The notes under the pieces are model-generated. The model had not been told where the DNA came from, made no database searches, and worked only from the letters and a program-made list of their open reading frames with translations. Positions 19,037 through 28,529 of a stretch of DNA of 64,000 nucleotides are shown here, piece by piece (position 1 is the first letter of the stretch; each line of letters begins with the position of its first letter). The DNA lies in the NCBI RefSeq assembly GCF_018860965.1, contig NZ_JAHKQF010000008.1, forward strand, positions 248,001-312,000. Direction: 5' to 3'. This stretch comes from Alteromonas sp. C1M14. GTDB taxonomy: Bacteria > Pseudomonadota > Gammaproteobacteria > Enterobacterales > Alteromonadaceae. Position numbers and translations under genes: made by a program.

Positions 19037-19348
19037 GTACTATCTCTTTTACATTCGTTAAAACCACGGGTAATGATACCCCAATTTGCCTATCCACAGC
19101 GGCTAACCGTATGAGATTAGTCGTAAAGATCTGACTGCCAGTCGACATCAGTGTATGCCCAACAAGTCATAACTAGACAGTTTAACATTCATTGTCATGT
19201 GTTAATTACTATAAACCAATGCTAGCCATAAAGCGCTTTTTACCGTCATGGAAAAGCAATAACAAATAAGCATACCGGCGTTTTTGCGTTGAATCCCAGT
19301 AATAGGTTGGCTATGCTCCCATCAGGTGTTAACGATTGGGAGTGAGGT
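19037..19348. other. Intergenic region upstream of the YafJ-like gene
   Basis: 312 bp between divergent genes. Apart from one good sigma70-type promoter toward the amidotransferase gene, I see no ORF with a ribosome site, no clear repeat and no strong hairpin. Confidence 0.6.
19289..19317 (+). promoter_or_regulatory. Candidate sigma70 promoter for the YafJ-like gene
   Basis: TTGAAT, a 17-bp spacer, then TATGCT, about 30 bp before the GTG start. The spacing is optimal and both hexamers match the consensus at most positions. Predicted by eye. Confidence 0.5.
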
Positions 19349-20200
19349 GTGTGTGAACTGCTTGGCATGAGTGCCAATACGCCAACGGATTTGTGCTTTA
19401 GTTTTACCGGGTTGACCCGCAGAGGCGGTGAAACTGGCCCACATAAAGATGGCTGGGGAGTGGCCTTCTACGAAGGTAAAGGGGTGAGATTATTTCACGA
19501 TCCAGAACCGTGCGCCACGTCTCAAATTGCCCAGTTTGTGTCTAATTTACCCATTAAAAGTAAAACCGCCATCTGCCATATTCGCCAAGCGAATGTGGGG
19601 CACATCAGTTTATCGAATACTCATCCTTTTACTAGGGAGTTATGGGGGCGCTGTTGGGTGTTTGCCCATAATGGCCAAATCCCTGGCTTTATCCGACGTA
19701 CCGGGGTTTATGAGGCCATTGGAGATACCGACAGTGAAGAACTGTTCTGTGATCTTATGAACCAAATACGACAAAACTTGCCCCGAGATGCCATGCCAGA
19801 ACAACTTGCGTCAACGCTGGTGGCGTTGTCTGAAGAGTATGCCCGCCAAGGAGTGTTTAACTGCCTACTCAGTAATGGTGATTGGTTATTTAGTTTTTGC
19901 AGCACCAAGATGGCGAGTATTACTCGACGGGCTCCTTTTGGGCCAGCGTGTCTTAAGGACGTTGAAGTGAAAATTGATTTTGCCGCCGAAACCACTCCTC
20001 AAGATGTGGTGAGTATTATTGCCACCGAACCCCTTACTCACGATGAAAACTGGGATCTGTACGAGCGCGGTGAATGGAAACTGTGGCAAGCCGGTGAAGT
20101 GATTGCGTCGGGTAAAGTGGATGTGCCTGTGCACAAAGCTGAGAACGCCATGGTCAGCCCCCGTAATCTGCCCGTCGACCGATGCGATAGCCAACAATAA
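19349..20200 (+). CDS. Class II glutamine amidotransferase, YafJ-like
   Basis: Single-domain Ntn-hydrolase glutaminase. 283 residues, starting GTG then Cys, so the nucleophile Cys2 becomes the N-terminal residue after Met removal. Family features seen: CELLGMSANTPTDLCFSF, GGETGPHKDGWGVAFYEGKG, ICHIRQANVGHISLSNTHPF with the usual substrate Arg, and WVFAHNGQI and DTDSEELFC. No synthase domain follows, so the acceptor of the ammonia is unknown, as for E. coli YafJ. It has its own promoter and is convergent with trhA. Confidence 0.88.
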   Translation: MCELLGMSANTPTDLCFSFTGLTRRGGETGPHKDGWGVAFYEGKGVRLFHDPEPCATSQIAQFVSNLPIKSKTAICHIRQANVGHISLSNTHPFTRELWGRCWVFAHNGQIPGFIRRTGVYEAIGDTDSEELFCDLMNQIRQNLPRDAMPEQLASTLVALSEEYARQGVFNCLLSNGDWLFSFCSTKMASITRRAPFGPACLKDVEVKIDFAAETTPQDVVSIIATEPLTHDENWDLYERGEWKLWQAGEVIASGKVDVPVHKAENAMVSPRNLPVDRCDSQQ

Positions 20201-20272
20201 TTTATGGCCCGATAGCGTTATTTCAATAAAGGCGGGCTATGATAAGTTTGCTGTGCTGCCATCAACAGGTCA

Positions 20273-20923
20273 TTACACCACAAAGTAATAGATTGAGAAG
20301 AAATGGCAGCTACATCCTCCAAGCACAAAAAGGTGCCAAATAGCGTGGGTGTATCGTTTAGATTTAGCGACGTAAAATAATACCCCCACACTAAAACATA
20401 ATCCTCCCCCGAGGATCAGCCATAAACCTGTGCCAGGAAGGGCTAAGTAAAGGGGATAAATTAAGCCAAGGGCAATCCAGCCCATTAATAAATAGGTGGC
20501 CACGGAAACCTTTGGAAACCGGTGTTGAGCAATTAATTTGAAGGTGACGCCGCCAATGGCGAGCACCCAGATGACCGCCGTTAAGGCAATGCCTAGCCAA
20601 CCGCCAATGGTGACTAACAATAAGGGCGTGTAAGTCCCGGCGATAAGTAAGTAGATGGCACTGTGATCAAATAGCTTTAGTACGCCTTTGGTTTTTTGAT
20701 CTGAAATACTATGGTACAGGGTCGAGCTTAAAAACATGAGAATTAAGGTTGCGCCGTATACCGCCGCCGCAATCTCAGCTACGGGGTGCTCTGCCCGTAG
20801 CAACAAGAAAACCAAACCTACGATGGCAGCAATACATCCAATACCATGGCTTATACTGTTCAACCATTCTTCGATAATTGAATAGGCACGGGCGGGGGCT
20901 GAATGTGTGTTGTTGTCTGGCAA
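20273..20923 (-). CDS. trhA: Hemolysin III / TrhA family membrane protein
   Basis: Seven-helix inner-membrane protein of the PAQR/hemolysin III superfamily; the E. coli relative YqfA (TrhA) affects membrane energetics. The TTG start has GGAG seven bases upstream and gives 216 residues, the family length; a longer reading frame adds 35 residues with no ribosome site. Seen: SISHGIGCIAAIVGLVFLL in helix 1, STLYHSISDQKTKGVLKLFDHSAIYLLIAGTYTP with the Ser, His and Asp of the putative metal site, and a C-terminal THAIWHLFVLGGCSCHFFSIYYFV with the two remaining His. Toxin activity is not implied. Confidence 0.88.
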   Translation of the reverse strand: MPDNNTHSAPARAYSIIEEWLNSISHGIGCIAAIVGLVFLLLRAEHPVAEIAAAVYGATLILMFLSSTLYHSISDQKTKGVLKLFDHSAIYLLIAGTYTPLLLVTIGGWLGIALTAVIWVLAIGGVTFKLIAQHRFPKVSVATYLLMGWIALGLIYPLYLALPGTGLWLILGGGLCFSVGVLFYVAKSKRYTHAIWHLFVLGGCSCHFFSIYYFVV

Positions 20924-20978
20924 GGTATTTCTCCGTTGGTTTACCCAAGTTAAGAGGATAATGCCGGGTAATAGTTCC

Positions 20979-21587
20979 TCACCTTGCCTTATTCGTGGCC
21001 TTAACTGTGAGATGAAGGCTACCGGCATAGGCCATCAGTGCAGACGTGGCAGACGGTGGGATCCCCACGATCATGGTTACCGTTTCGCCGTAATCGCATT
21101 GTTGTACGGTGCCATCCACAGACGCCACCCAATGGCGCACAAACTGTTCATTAGCAAAGCTACTGACAACAGAAAAAGTATGCAAGGTTATCTGTTCTAA
21201 CACCGGTAAGGTAGACATGGTTTGCTGGGCAGCCCCGGAATAGGCCCGCACTAAGCCGCCGGCACCGAGTTTAATTCCGCCAAAGTAGCGAGTCACCACC
21301 ATCATGATGTTACCCACGTTTTTGTGCTGTAACACATTGAGTATAGGTTTGCCGGCGGTACCGGACGGCTCGCCATCGTCAGACATGGCCATGGTAGTTG
21401 GGTTAATAGGATCGCCCAACAAATACGCCCAGCAATGATGTCGGGCATCAGGGTATTCTACTTTTAGCGCCGACAGCATGGCCATGGCCTCATCCCGGCT
21501 CTCAACCGGTCCTGCGCAGGCATAAAATTTACTTTTTTTAATTTCCAGCAGGGTTTGATACCGCTGTTTAGGGACTACGTAGCTCAT
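20979..21587 (-). CDS. yigZ: YigZ / IMPACT family protein
   Basis: Conserved two-domain protein; the fold resembles part of translation factors, and the eukaryotic relative IMPACT controls Gcn2. 202 residues from the ATG of MSYVVPKQRYQTLLEIKKSKF (E. coli YigZ is 204). A longer frame upstream adds ten residues without a better ribosome site. Signature strings: DARHHCWAYLLGD, SDDGEPSGTAGKPIL, and VVTRYFGGIKLGAGGLVRAYSGA. The C-terminal domain is less conserved. It lies just upstream of trhA on the same strand, so the two may be co-transcribed. The biochemical function of the family is not known. Confidence 0.93.
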   Translation of the reverse strand: MSYVVPKQRYQTLLEIKKSKFYACAGPVESRDEAMAMLSALKVEYPDARHHCWAYLLGDPINPTTMAMSDDGEPSGTAGKPILNVLQHKNVGNIMMVVTRYFGGIKLGAGGLVRAYSGAAQQTMSTLPVLEQITLHTFSVVSSFANEQFVRHWVASVDGTVQQCDYGETVTMIVGIPPSATSALMAYAGSLHLTVKATNKAR

Positions 21588-21766
21588 CTGATATAGTGTA
21601 ACCTGAAACAGCAACATGAAAAATGTCTTATCGACGGTTGTTTAATGCTGGGTATCACTTTGTCGTGGATGACCTGTTGGCAGTTTGAGCATAAAACCTG
21701 ATTAAGACTCTGCATTTAAAAAAGACACTTTGCCCTGAATAAGCACAAAAATAGATGAGGTAAACC

Positions 21767-23554
21767 GTGCAAGATAAAATAAAACGAATTAGCGTCTGGT
21801 TATGTATGCTTCCCACCTTCGCCACGGTATTTTCAGCCATTGGCGCACAAGATCCCATACAACAAGAATTACATTCCGTTGATGAGCAATTTACTGCTAT
21901 CTATAGCGAGGAATGGGCGTGGCGAAAACAGACCTTAAGTATTGATGAAAACACCGATGTGCGTAGCGTGCCCAGTGCCTTGCCCGATGTCAGTAAAAAG
22001 GTGCAAGACGAGCGTTTGCAAATATGGCAGCAGGTATTACAAGATCTCAATACAATCGATGTTGGTGCATTGTCAGACGAGAATCAGACCAACTATGCGG
22101 TATATCGAACACAAATAGAAACCCTCATCGCAGAGCAACAATTTCGTACCTATGAAAAGCCTTTAATTGGCGATACCGCATTTTGGAGTGATCTGACCTA
22201 CTTATCGAAAAAGTCCTTCACCCGTAAGCAGGAATTTGAAAACTATCTTGCCTGGCTTAATGACATGCCACGGTATTTTGATCAGCAAATAGTGAACATG
22301 AAACAAGGTTTGGCACGTCAGTTTACCTTGCCAAAGATTTCCTTAGTCGGTCGGCAACAATCTGTTGAATCTGTTGTTGCAGCCAAAGGGGAAGAAAATG
22401 TGTATTTTGCCCCGTTGACGCGGATCCCCAGTCAGTTTTCTGCCCAAGAACGTAAAGCATTAATGGAAGAGGGGCGTAAGATCATTAACGAAGCGGTGAT
22501 CCCTGCCCATGAAAAATTGCTCACGTTTTTGGTTAACGACTATATCCCTAATGCCCAGCCTTCCATTGCCGCCATTGATTTACCCGATGGAAAGGCGTAC
22601 TACGAAGCGCAAATCCGTAAATACACCACATTGGATTACACGGCCCAAGAAATACACCAAATCGGATTGCAAGAAGTGGCTGCAATTCGCGAGCGTATGC
22701 ATGAGGTAATGAAAGAAGTGGGCTTTGGGGGGGATCTGCATGACTTTTTACACTTTTTGCGTACTGACCCGCAGTTTTATGTGGAAAAGCCACAGGACTT
22801 ACTCGACCGAGCGGCATGGGTAGCCAAAGAGTTTGATGGGATTGCATCCGATTGGTTTGGTCGCTTGCCTCGCGCCCGGTTTGCTATTGAACCGGTTCCT
22901 GACGATATTGCACCATTTTATACAGCCGGTCGGGGAGGTCCGGGGATTTATTTGTTAAACACCTACGATCTTCCTTCTCGGCCTTTGTATTCATTACCCG
23001 CGCTAACCCTTCATGAGTCGGCGCCAGGTCATGCGTTTCAAATGCCTTTGTCATTAGAAAATGATGAGATCCCTGCTTTTCGCCGGGAGTCTTACGTGTC
23101 TGCCTATGGCGAAGGGTGGGCCCTTTACACCGAAAAGCTGGGTGAGGAAATGGGCATCTACCATACGCCTTATGAAATTTTTGGCATGTTGAGTTATCAG
23201 ATGTGGCGAGCAGCACGGTTAGTGGTGGATACTGGCATTCATGCTAAAGGATGGAGCCGCCAACGAGCCCAGCAATTTATGCAAGATAACACCGCCTTGT
23301 CGATCCACGAAATCACCACAGAAGTGGATCGCTATATTGCGTGGCCAGGGCAAGCGCTGTCGTATTATTTAGGTGAGATGTCCATACTGGCGTGTCGAGA
23401 AAGGGCAGAGAAAGCCTTGGGCGAGAACTTCGATATTCGTCATTTCCATGACACCATCTTGCACCTAGGGTCGGTTCCTTTAACTGTTTTAGAAAAACGC
23501 ATTGATGCCTTTATTGCCAATGGCGGTCCGTCGCCCTATGGTTCAACGCACTGA
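21767..23554 (+). CDS. Exported DUF885 metallopeptidase-like protein
   Basis: 595 residues with an N-terminal signal sequence (ISVWLCMLPTFATVFSAIGAQ, cleavage near residue 27), so likely periplasmic. The DUF885 zinc motif HESAPGHAFQ (HExxPGH) is present near residue 422, followed by SYVSAYGEGWALYTEKLGEEMG, which supplies the third ligand region, and GQALSYYLGEMSI near the C-terminus. The family is related to M3-type zinc peptidases and carboxypeptidases of thermolysin-like fold; the substrate is unknown. GTG start. It ends 14 bp before sbcD, but a functional link with DNA repair is not expected. Confidence 0.85.
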   Translation: MQDKIKRISVWLCMLPTFATVFSAIGAQDPIQQELHSVDEQFTAIYSEEWAWRKQTLSIDENTDVRSVPSALPDVSKKVQDERLQIWQQVLQDLNTIDVGALSDENQTNYAVYRTQIETLIAEQQFRTYEKPLIGDTAFWSDLTYLSKKSFTRKQEFENYLAWLNDMPRYFDQQIVNMKQGLARQFTLPKISLVGRQQSVESVVAAKGEENVYFAPLTRIPSQFSAQERKALMEEGRKIINEAVIPAHEKLLTFLVNDYIPNAQPSIAAIDLPDGKAYYEAQIRKYTTLDYTAQEIHQIGLQEVAAIRERMHEVMKEVGFGGDLHDFLHFLRTDPQFYVEKPQDLLDRAAWVAKEFDGIASDWFGRLPRARFAIEPVPDDIAPFYTAGRGGPGIYLLNTYDLPSRPLYSLPALTLHESAPGHAFQMPLSLENDEIPAFRRESYVSAYGEGWALYTEKLGEEMGIYHTPYEIFGMLSYQMWRAARLVVDTGIHAKGWSRQRAQQFMQDNTALSIHEITTEVDRYIAWPGQALSYYLGEMSILACRERAEKALGENFDIRHFHDTILHLGSVPLTVLEKRIDAFIANGGPSPYGSTH

Positions 23555-23568
23555 AAGTGAGAGGTTAG

Positions 23569-24789
23569 ATGAAACTGCTACACACCTCCGATTGGCATTT
23601 GGGCCAGAGTTTTTTTACCCAAAATCGCAGGCACGAACACCGCCAGTTTCTTACTTGGTTGCTGGATGTTGTGAAGGAACATGAAATTGATGTCGTGGTG
23701 GTGGCCGGAGACGTGTTCGATACTGCGGCGCCGCCAAGTTATGCTCGTGAATTGTACAATCAGTTTGTGGTCGAACTGCAAGCTTACCCTTGTACGCTTG
23801 TCGTGTTAGGTGGCAATCATGATTCTGTTTCGGTATTAAATGAAAGTAAGTCATTACTATCATGTTTGAACGTTCACGTAATTGCCGCCTGTGCTGAAGA
23901 TGAGTCTGAGCAACTGGTGGAGGTGAAAGATGTCAATGGTAGGGTAATCGGATTAATCTGTGCCATTCCCTTTATTCGCCCTCGTGATGTGATCATCAGT
24001 GAAGCGGGACAAAGCGGAGACGACAAAAAATCCCTGTTAGGTGATGCCATTAAACAGCATTACGCACGGGTATATCACCTTGCTGCTGAGAGAAAAGCCG
24101 CCCTCGGTGGTGATATCCCCATTGTGGCCACCGGTCACCTTACTGCATTGGGGGTCAGTCAATCGGACAGCGTAAGAGAAATTTATATCGGTACCCTTGA
24201 TGGCTTTTCTGCCAATAACTTTCCCGCTGCAGACTACATTGCACTCGGCCATATCCATCGCCCCCAGCGCGTCGGAAAGCGAGAACATATTCGTTATTGT
24301 GGTTCACCTATTCCTTTAAGTTTTGATGAGTTAGCCAGTGCAAAACAGGTCATGGTGGTATCGTTTGATGGCACCACGCCTCATATGACGCCAGTGGCGG
24401 TGCCACGCTTTCAGGCCATGGCAGTACTGCGGGGCAATTTGTCTGAAATCGAAGAACAACTTGCCCACATCGACGAGACAGCCGAACCGATTTGGTTGTG
24501 TATTGAGGTTACCACCGAAGGGTATTTACCGGATCTACACCAACGCATACAAGGCATGGTAGAAAATAAACCGGTAGCGATCCTCCAGTTACGACGTGTC
24601 CGCGCTCATCAAGGCACAACGTTACAACAACAGCGTGAGGAGCATCTTGCAGAACTGACGCCTGATGATGTTTTCGAACGGCGTTTAGCGTTAATGCCAG
24701 ACGATACGGATGACGCTTTGCGTCTCCGATTGCGAGCCCATTTCCAAACATTAATGCACAGCTTGTATGAGGAGCCTAAGGGGCAATGA
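23569..24789 (+). CDS. sbcD: Exonuclease subunit SbcD (Mre11-like nuclease)
   Basis: Mn-dependent nuclease subunit of the SbcCD complex, which cuts hairpins and protein-blocked DNA ends. 406 residues. Phosphoesterase motifs: LLHTSDWHLGQSF (residues 3-15), VVVVAGDVFDTAAP (about 43-56), VVLGGNHDSV (about 80-89), VATGHLTA and ALGHIHRPQRV with the final histidines. The C-terminal capping region binds SbcC. The stop overlaps the start of sbcC in ATGA, so the two are translationally coupled. Confidence 0.97.
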   Translation: MKLLHTSDWHLGQSFFTQNRRHEHRQFLTWLLDVVKEHEIDVVVVAGDVFDTAAPPSYARELYNQFVVELQAYPCTLVVLGGNHDSVSVLNESKSLLSCLNVHVIAACAEDESEQLVEVKDVNGRVIGLICAIPFIRPRDVIISEAGQSGDDKKSLLGDAIKQHYARVYHLAAERKAALGGDIPIVATGHLTALGVSQSDSVREIYIGTLDGFSANNFPAADYIALGHIHRPQRVGKREHIRYCGSPIPLSFDELASAKQVMVVSFDGTTPHMTPVAVPRFQAMAVLRGNLSEIEEQLAHIDETAEPIWLCIEVTTEGYLPDLHQRIQGMVENKPVAILQLRRVRAHQGTTLQQQREEHLAELTPDDVFERRLALMPDDTDDALRLRLRAHFQTLMHSLYEEPKGQ

Positions 24790-27700
24790 GAATTTTATCT
24801 TTGCGTCTTAAAAATCTAAATGCATTGAAGGGAGAGTGGAAGTTAGATTTTACCCAATCGCCCTTTAGTGATAATGGTCTTTTTGCTATTACCGGGCCTA
24901 CCGGCGCCGGAAAAACCACCTTATTAGATGCTATTTGTTTAGCCCTTTATCATCAAACCCCTCGGTTAGGGCAAATATCCAGCACGGCCAACGAAATCAT
25001 GACCCGGGGAACCGCAGAATGTTTAGCCGAGGTGACCTTTGCGGTAAAAGGAAAAGCCTACCGGGCATTTTGGAGCATGCGTCGGGCCCGAGGTAAGGCC
25101 GATGGCAACTTACAACCGGCCCATGTGGAGTTAGCTGAAAGTGAAAGTGGTAAGGTATTGGCTTCGCAGATCCGGCAAAAAACCGATGAAATTGAAGCCA
25201 TTACCGGGCTAAATTTCCCCCGTTTTACCAAATCCATGTTGCTCTCTCAGGGGGATTTTGCCGCCTTTTTAAATGCTAATGAAAATGACCGTGCCGAATT
25301 ACTAGAAGAGTTAACGGGAACGGAAATTTACGGGGATATTTCCAGACAGGTACACAGCGAATATAGGGATGCTGAGCAGGCTTTATCGGTGCTTCGAGGT
25401 AACAAAGACAGCGTTCAGTTACTCACAGATAAAGAGCGCGATGAATTACAAAACACCGTCAAGGAAACCGATGACGCCCTTGAGAAGGCAAGAAATGACG
25501 TTACCCGGTATCAGCAAGGGATCAAATACTTCGAGACTTTGACCCAATTGCAACGAGACTGCCAACAGGCCGATGAGCAGCTAACGCAAGCAAAGCAGGC
25601 CATGGCAGAGCATGAAGATGATCTCATCCGTCTACAGCGCGGCGAACCTGCCGAACAATTGAGGGCACGTTGGCAGCAAAAAGGTGACATTGCGCAACAA
25701 TACGCCGAAAAACAAGAGCAAGCAGCGCAACAACGCCAGCACTTTTTCCAAGCAGAGGTACAGGTACAGGACGCAGAAGCGCAAAGAAAACGGGCAAGTG
25801 ATGGGTTAAAAGACTATCAGGGGCAAGCCGAACCCCAGATCCAGATGATTCAACAGCAGGTGATGCCCCTAGATAGGGAAATTACCCGTCTTAAGCAAGA
25901 AATCAGCGGGGCCCAGACTACCTATGAGGAAAAACAACAGGCGTATCAACAGCATCAGCAAGCTTTGCAGGTTAATCAAACACACTTGGATGAGGTGGAT
26001 CAGCGTTGGACCGAGTATGCCAATTATTTAGCAACCCATGAGGATGATGGGGCTTTATCGGCGGTATTAAGCGGGTGGTGGGGACACGTCAATCGCCTTG
26101 TTCAGCACACGGATGCGCGCCAACAGCTCGCGGCGAAAATTACCACAGATAAGCAGCAATATGACAAGTTAAATAAGGAGTTTAACCTTGCCAACGCCGA
26201 CTACCAACAGGCTGATGCGGCGTTGACTTATGCTCAACAAAAGAAAAAAGAATGTGAGCAGGCCCTTAGCACACTGTTAAAAATACAAGATGAGCAGGCA
26301 GTGGAGGCAAAGTTTAACCGTATCGAAAACCTGCTTTTCCCTCTGACGAAAGCGAAATCCATTCAATCTCAATACCAGCAACAACAGAGTAAAGCCCAAG
26401 GGATCGCCGAGAAACAGGCACAGGAAGAAGCGACACGACAACAGGCGCAAAATCACCGGGATTCCCTGCGCCAGCAATGGCGGGAATACAGTCAGTCGTT
26501 ACAGGATCTGACTCGTCTTATAGATCAGGAAGCCCAACTTGCGGCCTATCGTGACGCCTTATGTGAGGGCGAAGCTTGTCCATTATGTGGCGCCACGTCT
26601 CATCCTGCCCTGGCTTCTATGGCGGTGGATGTGCCACACACGGTGGTGCGCAAACAGGCCATGGAAGAAAAGTTACAACAGGCTGAACAGCAAGGGCGTG
26701 TCGCCGCTCAGCAGTGGGAAACATCAGGGGCTCGTATTGAGCAGCATCAACTTGACCTTGGTCAGCTTAAGCAAGAGCAAGAAAGTACCCTGAGCCAATG
26801 GCAAGAGGTGATGAGCCAACTGGATCTAGCCATCAGTATTGATGATCGTGAGGGGCTAGCGGCCTTTGATACATCGCTGGAAAGCCAGCGCAGCGCATTG
26901 CAAGCCCATCGCCGTGCATTGCGAAATGCCTCACATGAGGTAAAAGCTGCCAGCCAAGCCCTTGAGCAGCAGCATCAACAACGAAGCGAGCGTTACGATA
27001 CCCTACGTAAACTGGAAGGCAGCATAAAAGAAGCCGCCGGCGAACTTAAGCACAATCAAGCTGGTTTAGATCAACATGATGATGCCATTCACGCCATCAA
27101 AGAACAGCTTGCAGAAGAAGCGCAAAAAATTAATCAACCAGCCCCTGAAGGCGATCTTAAATCGTGGCTTAATGAACGACAGAGAAAAAGTGAGACCTGG
27201 CACGCCAAGCATAAACAGAGAGAAGAACAAAAAGATCGCCGCCGTGATTTAGCGGAAGATAAAGCACGGATTGAAGAAGCCCTTAAAAGCACTCAGGCGA
27301 GATTAAAGGAAGACGAGAAGGCCTTGGCAGAGCGTCAGCAAGCACTGAAAAAGGCAGTAGATGAAAGGCGTGCATTACTCGGTGATGTGGATGCCGCCGA
27401 AGCACTCACCAAGCTAACTCACACCTTAGATGAGAAAAAGCAGGCATGGGAAAGCGCCCAGCAGGCTCACACCGCTTGGAGCGAAAATTACATTGAAGCG
27501 AAGAGTAAAAAAGAAAGTGCAGAAAACGCATTACTTGAGTTACAAAATACACAAAAGGAAATAAGCCAGGTATGGGAACAAGCAAGACAAGACCAAGGGT
27601 TTGATGACGATGATGCCTTTTTAAAGGCATTACTGCCGCCTAATGAACGGGAAAGTCTCAGCGGTCTTAAAGCCCGTTTGGACAAAGCCGTTAGCGACAA

Positions 27701-28463
27701 TCTAGCCTTACAACAAAAGGCGAAAGGCCAATTACAGCAATGGCAAACCGGTACCTTGGCCACACAATGGCAGCAAACGGAGGTGCAGGCCCTTCAAGCC
27801 ACCATCACCGAAGCCGAACAAAAACGGGATACATTACTTCAGCAAAAAGGCACTTTATCTGCACGTTTACGTCAAGATGATGATGTTCGCCGTCGGCATC
27901 AGTCCATACTTGAGGAAATTGCAGAAAAAGAAGCTCATTTTGATGATATTGCTGCCTTGCATGGCTTGATTGGGTCAGCGGATGGTCATAAATTCCGTAA
28001 ATTTGCCCAAGGGCTAACACTGGATAATTTGGTGGTGCTAGCCAATCGTCAGTTACAACGTTTACACGGTCGTTACCGTCTTACCCGTCACGCCGGTGAG
28101 GGGTTAACTTTAAAAGTGGTGGATACGTGGCAGGGCGATATTGAACGAGATACTAAAACCTTATCCGGTGGCGAGAGTTTTCTGGTGAGTCTGGCCCTAG
28201 CTCTTGCCTTGTCAGACTTAGTCAGTCATAAGACCAGTATCGATTCTTTGTTTTTAGATGAAGGGTTTGGCACCTTGGACGCGCAAACGCTGGATATAGC
28301 CCTTGATGCTTTAGATAACCTCAACGCGTCGGGAAAAATGATTGGTGTGATCAGTCATATCGAGGCTATGAAAGAGCGGATCCCCGTACAGATACGGGTA
28401 CATAAGCGCAGTGGTCTGGGGCTAAGTGCATTGGATAAACAATACGCTTATGCTAACGGGTAA
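24786..28463 (+). CDS. sbcC: Exonuclease subunit SbcC (Rad50-like ATPase)
   Basis: SMC-like ATPase partner of SbcD. 1225 residues: an N-terminal ATPase half with Walker A GPTGAGKTT (about 38-46) and Q-loop SMLLSQGDFAAFL; long Gln/Glu-rich coiled coils; the zinc hook CPLC at residues 598-601 in the middle; a second coiled coil; and a C-terminal half with signature LSGGESFLVSLALALALSDL and Walker B SLFLDEGFGTLD. E. coli SbcC is 1048 residues, so the coiled-coil arms here are longer. The hook placement at the midpoint shows that the gene is intact. Confidence 0.97.
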   Translation: MRILSLRLKNLNALKGEWKLDFTQSPFSDNGLFAITGPTGAGKTTLLDAICLALYHQTPRLGQISSTANEIMTRGTAECLAEVTFAVKGKAYRAFWSMRRARGKADGNLQPAHVELAESESGKVLASQIRQKTDEIEAITGLNFPRFTKSMLLSQGDFAAFLNANENDRAELLEELTGTEIYGDISRQVHSEYRDAEQALSVLRGNKDSVQLLTDKERDELQNTVKETDDALEKARNDVTRYQQGIKYFETLTQLQRDCQQADEQLTQAKQAMAEHEDDLIRLQRGEPAEQLRARWQQKGDIAQQYAEKQEQAAQQRQHFFQAEVQVQDAEAQRKRASDGLKDYQGQAEPQIQMIQQQVMPLDREITRLKQEISGAQTTYEEKQQAYQQHQQALQVNQTHLDEVDQRWTEYANYLATHEDDGALSAVLSGWWGHVNRLVQHTDARQQLAAKITTDKQQYDKLNKEFNLANADYQQADAALTYAQQKKKECEQALSTLLKIQDEQAVEAKFNRIENLLFPLTKAKSIQSQYQQQQSKAQGIAEKQAQEEATRQQAQNHRDSLRQQWREYSQSLQDLTRLIDQEAQLAAYRDALCEGEACPLCGATSHPALASMAVDVPHTVVRKQAMEEKLQQAEQQGRVAAQQWETSGARIEQHQLDLGQLKQEQESTLSQWQEVMSQLDLAISIDDREGLAAFDTSLESQRSALQAHRRALRNASHEVKAASQALEQQHQQRSERYDTLRKLEGSIKEAAGELKHNQAGLDQHDDAIHAIKEQLAEEAQKINQPAPEGDLKSWLNERQRKSETWHAKHKQREEQKDRRRDLAEDKARIEEALKSTQARLKEDEKALAERQQALKKAVDERRALLGDVDAAEALTKLTHTLDEKKQAWESAQQAHTAWSENYIEAKSKKESAENALLELQNTQKEISQVWEQARQDQGFDDDDAFLKALLPPNERESLSGLKARLDKAVSDNLALQQKAKGQLQQWQTGTLATQWQQTEVQALQATITEAEQKRDTLLQQKGTLSARLRQDDDVRRRHQSILEEIAEKEAHFDDIAALHGLIGSADGHKFRKFAQGLTLDNLVVLANRQLQRLHGRYRLTRHAGEGLTLKVVDTWQGDIERDTKTLSGGESFLVSLALALALSDLVSHKTSIDSLFLDEGFGTLDAQTLDIALDALDNLNASGKMIGVISHIEAMKERIPVQIRVHKRSGLGLSALDKQYAYANG

Positions 28464-28487
28464 AGGTCTGTTAACTCGGTCAGTGTG

Positions 28488-28516
28488 ATGCACAACACCG
28501 ATTAGGTGTTGTGCAT
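28488..28516. terminator. Hairpin between convergent sbcC and permease genes
   Basis: ATGCACAACACC and GGTGTTGTGCAT form a perfect 12-bp stem around GATTA. There is no T-run on either side, so it is only a probable terminator or mRNA end; its place between two convergent stops supports that role. Confidence 0.5.
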
Positions 28517-28529
28517 GTAACTAGGATCA